Below, in pieces: positions 8,057-12,582 of a stretch of 12,582 nt of DNA. The notes beneath the pieces were generated by a model, which worked only from the letters and a program-made list of their open reading frames with translations, was not told where the DNA came from and ran no database searches. The stretch's first letter is position 1; each line of letters begins with the position of its first letter. The stretch lies in NCBI GenBank assembly GCA_022825185.1, contig JAJDYK010000237.1, positions 1-12,582 of the forward strand, written 5' to 3'. This DNA is from Candidatus Latescibacterota bacterium. GTDB lineage: Bacteria; Latescibacterota; UBA2968; UBA8231. Position numbers and translations under genes: made by a program.

Positions 8057-8419
8057 ATGAGCTACAAACAAGACAAAACCGAACCTTTCTGGTGGGGTTT
8101 ATTTTCGGCTGGCGGTGTGGTAGCCACCATGCTGGTCCCCGTGCTGATTTACTTCGTCGGGCTGGCCGAGCCGCTTGGCTTGGTCGGCGCGGAAGTGAGC
8201 CGATACGAGGCCATGAGCAGGTTGCTCAGCCACCCGCTGGTCAAAGTGGTCTTTTTCGTCGTGGCCGTCCTACCTCTTTACCATGCGGCGCACCGCATCC
8301 GCTTCATGCTCCACGAATTTGGGGTGCGGAAGTTGATCCTTCCCATTCACTACATCTGCTACGGCGGTGCCATAGTCGGCACTGGGCTGGCGGCTTACAT
8401 CCTCTTCTATCTGCTCTAA
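8057..8419 (+). CDS. frdD: Fumarate reductase membrane anchor subunit FrdD
   Basis: A 120-residue second anchor subunit, forming the quinone site with FrdC and FrdB. The N-terminal EPFWWGLFSAGG (residues 9-20) is the FrdD hallmark (E. coli has EPVFWGLFGAGG). Three membrane helices lie at about residues 18-42, 60-78 and 97-119. LPLYHAAHRIR at 72-82 matches the E. coli LPLWCGLHRMH segment, including the His-Arg pair at 79-80. The gene starts 2 bp after the frdC stop and completes the operon in the standard A-B-C-D order. The next gene begins 12 bp later on the same strand, so it may share the transcript. Confidence 0.93.
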   Translation: MSYKQDKTEPFWWGLFSAGGVVATMLVPVLIYFVGLAEPLGLVGAEVSRYEAMSRLLSHPLVKVVFFVVAVLPLYHAAHRIRFMLHEFGVRKLILPIHYICYGGAIVGTGLAAYILFYLL

Positions 8420-8431
8420 ACGTCGGTCCCG

Positions 8432-9574
8432 ATGGGTGCAATGAAGCCGACGCTGCAAGCGCGCATCCGCGGCTCGGTGCTGGCCCAGGCTTGGGGAGAC
8501 GCCTTGGGTGCGCCGTTTGAATTCGCGCCGCCAGACGCCGTTGAAAAGCGCACGGGAAAGAAGTGGCTGGCACGGCTTCATCCATTCACCGGGAAAAAGG
8601 GGCCGCATGGGATATGGGTGAACCAAGCCCCAGCGGGTACGGGCACCGACGATGTGCGCTACAATTATCTCTTTATGGAACTGGCCGTCGAGTTGGGGAG
8701 GATGCCAAGGGATCGGGAAGTGGCGCGGCGATTGTTGGATGTGTATGAGCGGCCCGGGGATTTCTTTCCCAGCAATGCCAAATTAGCGCGCGAGCAGTTT
8801 GAGCTGTGGGAAGGGGTTAGCCGGGGTTGTCTGGGGGAGGAATCGCCGCGTTACCCAGGGGTGTCGCCCGCGGTGCTCGCTACGCGGAGTATCGGGCTTA
8901 ATTATCCGACGTTGGCTGGGCTGTTGGTGCTGCCATCGGCGGGTCTGCTCTTTCCCGGCGATCCCGCAGGAGCCTATCGCGCGGCTTATGAGGCGGATTT
9001 TTTTGCGGTTGGCTACGCCCGTGAGGCCACCGCGCTCTTGGCAGCGGCGCAAGGGGCGGCATTGGCCGATATGTCGCCATCGGCTTTGGTCGATGCCGTA
9101 TTGGCGCTGGATCCGCTGTGTTTGGGAGGGTATTTCGGGGACACTTTCATCCGGCAGAAGCTACCGCCGCTATTGGCGAGAGCCGCCGGTAAAAAAGCCG
9201 AGGAATTGGCTGAGTTCCTTGCGTGGGAGCTGCGCCATTTCGGCGTCTTTGACCCCTTCCGGGCGTTGGCCATTGCCTTTGCCGCGCTCTTGTCCCATCC
9301 CGACGACCCGTTCCTCGCGCTGCAAGTGGCAGCCAACCAAGGCGATCTCGACGAGGAGGGGCACTGGAGCCGCTACGCGGATATCGACTGCTATGCCGGG
9401 ATTACTGGAGCGCTGGTAGGGGCTTGTTGCGGCGACAATGCGCTGCCAGCAGACGTGGTCGGACAGGTCGTCGCGGGAAACAAGGCCGTGTACGGATTTG
9501 ACTTGGAGGAGACGATCGCGCGTTTCGCGCGCTTAGTGGTCACAAAGCGAAAGGAAGAACGTCAATGCCCATAG
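8432..9574 (+). CDS. ADP-ribosylglycohydrolase (DraG/ARH) family protein, variant metal motif
   Basis: A 380-residue protein of the dinuclear-Mg ADP-ribosylglycohydrolase fold; members remove ADP-ribose from proteins or act on related N- or O-glycosides. The opening RGSVLAQAWGDALGAPFEF (residues 13-31) is the family start. The first metal motif GTGTDDVRY puts Thr72, Asp73 and Asp74 in place. The C-terminal motif reads YADIDCYAGITGALVGACCG, with Asp317 and Asp319, but Cys320 stands where DraG/ARH3 enzymes have Thr. The substrate is unknown, and a nucleoside or sugar substrate is as possible as a protein. ATG 8432 and ATG 8441 are both possible starts and neither has a good ribosome site; coupling to frdD 12 bp upstream is likely. 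The 3' end overlaps the VOC gene by 10 bp. Confidence 0.85.
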   Translation: MGAMKPTLQARIRGSVLAQAWGDALGAPFEFAPPDAVEKRTGKKWLARLHPFTGKKGPHGIWVNQAPAGTGTDDVRYNYLFMELAVELGRMPRDREVARRLLDVYERPGDFFPSNAKLAREQFELWEGVSRGCLGEESPRYPGVSPAVLATRSIGLNYPTLAGLLVLPSAGLLFPGDPAGAYRAAYEADFFAVGYAREATALLAAAQGAALADMSPSALVDAVLALDPLCLGGYFGDTFIRQKLPPLLARAAGKKAEELAEFLAWELRHFGVFDPFRALAIAFAALLSHPDDPFLALQVAANQGDLDEEGHWSRYADIDCYAGITGALVGACCGDNALPADVVGQVVAGNKAVYGFDLEETIARFARLVVTKRKEERQCP

Positions 9575-9987
9575 GAGACAAAAACGCTATAATCGCCGGT
9601 TGTGGAATGCACCACGTGGCCGTACAGACGCGCGATTGGGAAACGTCGCTGAGCTTTTACCGAGATGTGCTGGGGATGGAGGTAGTCGCCGAATTTGGTT
9701 CTCCTGAGCGCAAGATCGCGCTCTTGGATGCAGGCGATGGAAGCCACCTTGAACTCTTCGCTCCCACGGCCGAGTCGCCCGCACCTGGGGCCGAAAGCCC
9801 CAACGATCCGGTGACGCATTTTGCCTTGGCGGTTACAGACGCGCGTGCTGCCACTGAGCGGGTGCGAGCGGCCGGATGCGAGATCACGGTCGAACCCAAG
9901 GACCTGACATTGGACCGGCTGAACGTGACGATTGCCTTTTTCAAAGGCCCCAACGGCGAAGTCGTGGAGTTTTTCCAGACTTACTAG
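9565..9987 (+). CDS. Glyoxalase/VOC superfamily protein
   Basis: A 140-residue single-chain protein of the vicinal-oxygen-chelate fold, made of two beta-alpha-beta-beta-beta modules. Module one starts GMHHVAVQTRDWETSLSFY (residues 14-32). Module two starts THFALAVTDARAATERV (84-100). Probable metal ligands are His16 or His17, Glu63 (HLELF), His85 and Glu135 (GEVVEFF). The pattern fits lactoylglutathione lyase-like or methylmalonyl-CoA epimerase-like members, and I cannot choose between them. AAGGAAG (9551-9557) lies seven bases before the ATG, so the 10-bp overlap with the upstream hydrolase gene is genuine. It is the last gene before the terminator at 10004-10035. Confidence 0.87.
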   Translation: MPIGDKNAIIAGCGMHHVAVQTRDWETSLSFYRDVLGMEVVAEFGSPERKIALLDAGDGSHLELFAPTAESPAPGAESPNDPVTHFALAVTDARAATERVRAAGCEITVEPKDLTLDRLNVTIAFFKGPNGEVVEFFQTY

Positions 9988-10003
9988 GCTGGGTTGGCAC
10001 AAA

Positions 10004-10035
10004 AAAAGCGCAGGACCCTAAGGGCCTGCGCTTTT
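10004..10035. terminator. Bidirectional intrinsic terminator between VOC gene and cold-shock gene
   Basis: Seen: AAAAGCGCAGG (10004-10014) pairs with GCCTGCGCTTTT from 10025-10035, and an inner CCC/GGG pairing (10016-10018 with 10022-10024) extends it after one bulged A. The stem is flanked by an A7 run on the left, which gives T7 on the minus strand, and T4 on the right. It lies 17 bp after the VOC stop and 19 bp after the cold-shock stop, so it can end both convergent transcripts. Confidence 0.9.
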
Positions 10036-10053
10036 CGTGTTTGTCTGGAGGGG

Positions 10054-10293
10054 TTATTGCGGAGTTTCGGTTTCGGGGGCCGCGCCGATGACGACCACGT
10101 CTCGGGCTTGCAGGCCCTTGGGGCTAGCGACCGTTTCAAATTCCACCTGCTGACCTTCTTCTAGGGAGCGGAAACCATCGCCGCGAATCGCGCTATAGTG
10201 GACGAAGACGTCGTCTTGTCCTTCGCGCTGGATAAAACCAAACCCCTTGGAACTATCGAACCATTTGACGGATCCACTTTGACGTTCGGACAT
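10054..10293 (-). CDS. Cold-shock domain protein (CspA family)
   Basis: A 79-residue single-stranded nucleic-acid-binding protein acting as an RNA chaperone. The cold-shock domain covers residues 6-69. [16 protein letters not shown] opens the domain and contains RNP1 (KGFGFI, 16-21); RNP2 is VFVHY (29-33). The tail AAPETETPQ is short and acidic. The start is supported by GGAGGT about 10 bases upstream (complement of 10304-10309). It lies 84 bp downstream of rpsU on the same strand, with no clear promoter or terminator between, so cotranscription with rpsU is likely. Whether it is cold-induced or constitutive cannot be told from the sequence. Confidence 0.96.
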   Translation of the reverse strand: MSERQSGSVKWFDSSKGFGFIQREGQDDVFVHYSAIRGDGFRSLEEGQQVEFETVASPKGLQARDVVVIGAAPETETPQ

Positions 10294-10377
10294 GATGAAG
10301 GTTACCTCCCTTCGATTGCTAATGGCGTTGAACTAAGCGTTCCAAGCTGGGCTTAAGACAGAGTTGGCTACAAAAGA

Positions 10378-10671
10378 CTAACGCGAGTTGCGTCCACCAA
10401 TCCCGCGTCCACCGGCCCCGCGTCCACCGGCCCCGCGACCACCAGGCCCGCGTGCGCCGCGGACGAAGCCAACCTCGGCCATGCGAATGGCCTTTTGCTG
10501 TCGGCGGATGCTCTTTTGGCGGTTGATCTTCTTCTGGACCGAGGGTTTAGTGTAAAAACGCCGCTTCTTCAAGTCGCGCAACAAGCCGGCTTTGCGGGTT
10601 TTGGACGTAAAGCGCCGTAGCGCCTTTTCAAAGGGTTCGTCCGATCTGACCTCGACGCTGAAATTGCTCAT
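10378..10671 (-). CDS. rpsU: Ribosomal protein S21 with an RGG-rich C-terminal extension
   Basis: Small-subunit protein bS21, placed near the anti-Shine-Dalgarno region of 16S rRNA and involved in initiation. Residues 1-63 are the normal core, with VRSDEPFEKALRRFTSKTRKAG, then KKRRFYTKPSVQKK and RRQQKAIR. Typical bS21 is about 58-71 residues; this one has 97. The extra part from about residue 70 is a glycine-arginine tail, GARGPGGRGAGGRGAGGRG, ending in GGRNSR. A strong ribosome site AGGAG sits six bases before the ATG, and a consensus-like promoter (10721-10749) drives it. The gene precedes the cold-shock gene on the same strand. Core identity is certain; the tail's role is unknown. Confidence 0.95.
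   Translation of the reverse strand: MSNFSVEVRSDEPFEKALRRFTSKTRKAGLLRDLKKRRFYTKPSVQKKINRQKSIRRQQKAIRMAEVGFVRGARGPGGRGAGGRGAGGRGIGGRNSR
10390..10449 (-). repeat. Four tandem 15-bp repeats encoding the GxGGR tail of S21
   Basis: Seen: four adjoining 15-bp units, 10390-10404, 10405-10419, 10420-10434 and 10435-10449. The two central units are almost the same at nucleotide level, and the outer ones differ at one to a few bases. They encode G-P/A/A/I-G-G-R pentapeptides. The high similarity suggests growth by unit duplication and likely copy-number variation between strains. Confidence 0.85.
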
Positions 10672-10720
10672 ATGCTGCTCCTAACCCTTGGCTTTTAAGT
10701 TCCTAGATAGGAAAAAATAT

Positions 10721-10749
10721 ATTCTACGCTATGGGTTGCTCTTAGTCAA
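10721..10749 (-). promoter_or_regulatory. Strong sigma70-type promoter for rpsU
   Basis: Read on the minus strand: -35 TTGACT (complement of 10744-10749), exactly 17 bp spacer, -10 TAGAAT (complement of 10721-10726). Both boxes match five of six consensus positions. The predicted start is near 10714, giving a leader of about 43 nt before the rpsU ATG at 10671. It is the best promoter in the window, as expected for a ribosomal protein gene. Confidence 0.8.
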
Positions 10750-10810
10750 GAGCCGTCTTGCTAGCTGTGCTGGCCTAAGGCGAAGGAGCTATAAAAGTAG
10801 TTGCGATTTT

Positions 10811-10838
10811 GGCCAGATGGCCTTTTTTTTAAAAAGGC
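10811..10838 (+). other. Overlapping hairpins with T8 tract upstream of the 64-residue ORF
   Basis: Seen: GGCC-AGAT-GGCC (10811-10822) runs directly into eight T. The second GGCC also belongs to an alternative 8-bp hairpin, GCCTTTTT/AAAAAGGC (10820-10838, loop TTT). The two folds exclude each other. It lies in the 242-bp gap between divergent rpsU and the 64-residue gene. A TATAAA at 10790-10795 lacks a matching -35. The rest of the gap shows no tRNA or further ORF worth reporting. Confidence 0.35.
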
Positions 10839-10913
10839 TCCCCTACTCAGCGAGAAGTCGTGCTTTGCCGTCCGACTTCCATGCTTCCTCTATATCACAC
10901 GTAAGGAGATGCC

Positions 10914-11108
10914 ATGGCTTTTTCGCATACGAATTCCAAGGGGGTCACGTATATTCTTCATTCCCGGACCACGACCCTCAAAAACGGAAACTCGCAAACG
11001 ATTTACTTCTTTGCCAAAACCGAGAAGGAAGGAGCTCTCGACGCGGTGCCGGCTGGCTATCAGGTGTCTGAGAGCAAAAACGGTCTGCCGGTACTAAAGC
11101 GCAGCTAA
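10914..11108 (+). CDS. Small uncharacterised protein, 64 residues
   Basis: A lysine-rich, soluble 64-residue protein with no membrane segment or signal peptide. Visible segments are AFSHTNSKGVTYILHS (2-17), GNSQTIYFFAKTEKEGALDAVP (25-46) and GYQVSESKNGLPVLKRS (48-64). The pattern resembles short, conserved hypothetical proteins I recall from several bacterial phyla, but I cannot name a domain. It is a real gene on good grounds: AAGGAG (10903-10908) lies five bases before the ATG, and a strong terminator follows the stop by 27 bp. The gene stands alone, with its own leader and terminator, so it is a monocistronic unit. Function unknown. Confidence 0.8.
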   Translation: MAFSHTNSKGVTYILHSRTTTLKNGNSQTIYFFAKTEKEGALDAVPAGYQVSESKNGLPVLKRS

Positions 11109-11135
11109 GTAGGTTGCCTCGGCTGAGCCTGGTTC

Positions 11136-11189
11136 AGGCCGGTGCCTTTTCTCGATATTCCCCGTCGAGAAAAGGCACCGGCCTTTTTT
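11136..11189 (+). terminator. Intrinsic terminator with a 19-bp perfect stem
   Basis: Seen: 11137-11155 is perfectly complementary to 11165-11183 (GGCCGGTGCC ... GGCACCGGCC, closing with CTCGA/TCGAG), with a 9-nt loop and T6 at 11184-11189. An A-T pair extends the stem by one. A smaller GCCTG/CAGGC hairpin (11127-11139) overlaps its left foot. It ends the transcript of the 64-residue gene. The stem is much longer than most terminators need. Confidence 0.9.
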
Positions 11190-11237
11190 GCGCCCAAAGG
11201 TGGTGTTGTCGCGCTTTTGCCGAGCGTAGCGTTGTCC

Positions 11238-11243
11238 TATACT
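11238..11243 (+). promoter_or_regulatory. -10 element for a probably leaderless transcript
   Basis: TATACT matches the -10 consensus at five of six positions, and its last base is exactly 7 nt before the ATG at 11251. Transcription starting at the usual distance would therefore begin on or next to the start codon. Weak TTGCCG (11217-11222) lies 15 bp upstream; with TACTAT (11240-11245) as -10 the spacer would be 17. No Shine-Dalgarno-like sequence precedes the ATG, which agrees with a leaderless mRNA. Confidence 0.5.
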
Positions 11244-11250
11244 ATGTGGC

Positions 11251-11970
11251 ATGGTGCCAAAAACAGTAAGAGAACAGGCTGCGGCCAACTTGCAGCAACG
11301 GCTGGCCGAAAACCCCTACGTAGGCCGCGGCATTGTAATCGGTCGGGCTGTGGAGGGGAGTTGGATGCAGGTTTACTGGATTTCAGGACGCAGTGCCAAC
11401 AGCCGCAATCGCATCTTCGTCGCCGAGGGCGACGTGTTGCGGACCAAAGCGGCCGATCCCACCAAACTGAGCGATCCCTCGCTTATCATTTACAACGCCA
11501 TGCGCGTTTGTGATCGGCGCAGTATTGTCTCCAATGGGGTGCATACCGACGCCATACACGAGGGTTTTGCCGCCGGCCGCAGTTTTGGCGAGAGCTTGGC
11601 GGACTGGCTGCACGAGCCGGATCCGCCCAACTACACGCCGCGCATAGCGGGCTATGTCGATCTGGAAGCCGATGAGGCTTGGCTCGCCATACTCAAAGCC
11701 AGCCCCTTTGACCCCGAGCGCAGCGAACGCCACTTCTTCCGCTTCGACTGCGTCGAGCCGGGCTATGGTTACGCCATCACCACGTACGATTCAGATGGCG
11801 ACCCCCTGCCCTCATTTTCTGGAGTTCCCTACCTGTTACCCCTCGCCGACGCGCCTACCCACCTCTGGGAGGCGCTAAACCCCGAGCATCGGATATCGCT
11901 TGCAGTGCGCCGGATTGCGGCCGATGGCGCGGTTGAAACCGAGATCATCAACCGCTATGAGGCGGTCTAG
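11251..11970 (+). CDS. IMP cyclohydrolase-like protein (PurO family, PF07826 type)
   Basis: A 239-residue soluble protein. Recognisable family segments are NPYVGRGIVIGRA (21-33), QVYWISGRSANSRNR (40-54), DPSLIIYNAM (75-84), PNYTPRIAG (126-134) and ITTYDSDGDPLPSFSGVPY (176-194). In archaea PurO closes the purine ring of FAICAR to give IMP; bacteria normally do this with PurH. Bacterial relatives are annotated IMP cyclohydrolase, but activity has to my knowledge not been firmly shown for most of them. No other purine gene is near. The ATG at 11251 has no ribosome site and probably starts a leaderless mRNA. The stop overlaps the stop of convergent ctaA by CTAG, and no terminator lies between them. 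Family good; function uncertain. Confidence 0.82.
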   Translation: MVPKTVREQAAANLQQRLAENPYVGRGIVIGRAVEGSWMQVYWISGRSANSRNRIFVAEGDVLRTKAADPTKLSDPSLIIYNAMRVCDRRSIVSNGVHTDAIHEGFAAGRSFGESLADWLHEPDPPNYTPRIAGYVDLEADEAWLAILKASPFDPERSERHFFRFDCVEPGYGYAITTYDSDGDPLPSFSGVPYLLPLADAPTHLWEALNPEHRISLAVRRIAADGAVETEIINRYEAV

Positions 11971-12582
11971 CCTCTGTACGCGCGGTGGCAGAGAAAAAGC
12001 GCGGCAGCGAACAGGGCTACGGCTACAGCCTGATGCAGCGAGGCCAAGGCCAAGGGCACGTGCGCGACAACCGTGCCGATCCCCAAGCCGATTTGCACCG
12101 CTACCAAGCAGAGGATTAGACCGGCCCCAGTTTTCAGGGCTGTGTTGCGGACGGCTACCCACAGTGCTAGGGCCAGCCCAAGGACCGCAAAGGCAAAGAA
12201 GCGGTGTTGGAAGTGGACGGTGATGGGGTTGTCAAGCAGGTTTACCAGCAGCGGCTGCATAGACCACAAGCCCGCCGGAATCCAAACTCCGAACATTTTG
12301 GGGAAGGTGTCCGATAGGTGTCCGGCCTTGAGGCCGGCGACTAGGCCGCCAGCGGCGATTTGGAGACAGATGGTGGCAAACAGCCAAGTGCAAAGGCGGC
12401 GCGTGGTGCGGGGCATTGGCTGAGCCTTTGCCACAGACGATAGATAGCCGAGGGCCTGCCAGAGGCAAGCGGCCAAAAGGGCGAGGGCGCAAGAAAGGTG
12501 CAAGGTCAAGCGCAGGTGACTTACTTGGGGCCGGTCGTCTAGGCCGCTCTTGACCATTAGCCAGCCCACCAAGCCCTGGAGG
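11967..12582 (-). CDS. ctaA: Heme A synthase CtaA/COX15 family, N-terminus cut by window edge
   Basis: Integral membrane enzyme oxidising the C8 methyl of heme O to make heme A for aa3-type cytochrome oxidases. The frame is open to the right edge; 204 residues are visible of about 300-340. The visible part begins LQGLVGWLMVKSGL (residues 1-14 of the fragment), the signature after the first loop, followed by VSHLRLTLHL. AGLKAGHLSDTFPKMFGVWIP at 82-102 is the central loop signature. VHFQHRFFA (122-130) and LASLHQAVA (179-187) carry His126 and His183, the heme-site histidines of the C-terminal half. Hydrophobic helices lie at about residues 27-45, 64-80, 128-145, 153-178 and 184-198. Its TAG stop overlaps the stop of the PurO-like gene. 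The true start lies outside the window. Confidence 0.93.
   Translation of the reverse strand, partial: LQGLVGWLMVKSGLDDRPQVSHLRLTLHLSCALALLAACLWQALGYLSSVAKAQPMPRTTRRLCTWLFATICLQIAAGGLVAGLKAGHLSDTFPKMFGVWIPAGLWSMQPLLVNLLDNPITVHFQHRFFAFAVLGLALALWVAVRNTALKTGAGLILCLVAVQIGLGIGTVVAHVPLALASLHQAVAVALFAAALFLCHRAYRG

Noticed and set aside
10390..10449. CRISPR-like short repeats
   Set aside because: The 15-bp units are adjoining without spacers and in frame within rpsU; they are coding tandem repeats.
10750..10900. Possible tRNA or structured small RNA in the rpsU upstream gap
   Set aside because: No cloverleaf, no TTC-loop consensus and no conserved riboswitch motif could be found; only the two short hairpins are visible.

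Overview
The window looks like a chromosomal segment of an uncultured, Gram-negative-type bacterium with a GC-rich genome. Protein-coding content is dense, with short or overlapping gene junctions. No tRNA, rRNA, insertion sequence, phage gene or CRISPR array was seen. The mix points to a bacterium outside the well-studied groups: a heme-free FrdABCD complex next to a heme A synthase gene, a bacterial PurO-like protein, an S21 with an RGG tail, sugar-acid dehydratases and a DraG-type hydrolase. Latescibacterota, Planctomycetota or a similar lineage is a guess; the sequence alone does not fix the phylum.

Layout. (1) Positions 1-735, minus: 3-hydroxybutyryl-CoA dehydrogenase, cut by the left edge. 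(2) Positions 736-900: divergent control region with a near-perfect 18-bp palindrome touching the -35 box of a good plus-strand promoter. (3) Positions 901-5093, plus: two sugar-acid dehydratases of unrelated folds (IlvD/Edd type and enolase-superfamily DgoD type), then a small HExxH metallopeptidase and an ankyrin-repeat protein, all closely spaced. (4) Positions 5186-8419, plus: a complete fumarate reductase operon frdABCD of the E. coli-like heme-free type. It is followed closely by (5) an ADP-ribosylglycohydrolase-family gene (8432-9574) and an overlapping glyoxalase/VOC gene (9565-9987), closed by a bidirectional terminator. (6) Positions 10054-10671, minus: cold-shock protein and ribosomal protein S21, with an excellent sigma70-type promoter for rpsU. 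(7) Positions 10914-11108, plus: a 64-residue uncharacterised protein, followed by a terminator with a 19-bp perfect stem. (8) Positions 11251-11970, plus: an IMP cyclohydrolase (PurO)-like gene that is probably transcribed leaderless. Its stop codon overlaps (9) the stop of a convergent heme A synthase gene (ctaA) that runs off the right edge.

How they fit together. The first plus-strand block suggests oxidation-dehydration catabolism of L-arabinonate, D-galactonate or D-fuconate type acids. frdABCD provides quinol-linked fumarate/succinate interconversion, while ctaA implies a heme A-containing terminal oxidase. The organism is therefore probably flexible between oxygen and fumarate respiration, or uses an Frd-type enzyme as its only complex II. 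The right-hand part carries translation, cold-response and nucleotide genes. No single dramatic new system stands out. The most original points are the paired dehydratases with a putative operator, the heme-free Frd with a Glu at the fumarate-reductase-type position, the ADP-ribosylglycohydrolase variant attached to the frd operon, the repeat-built RGG tail on S21, and the leaderless PurO-like gene.
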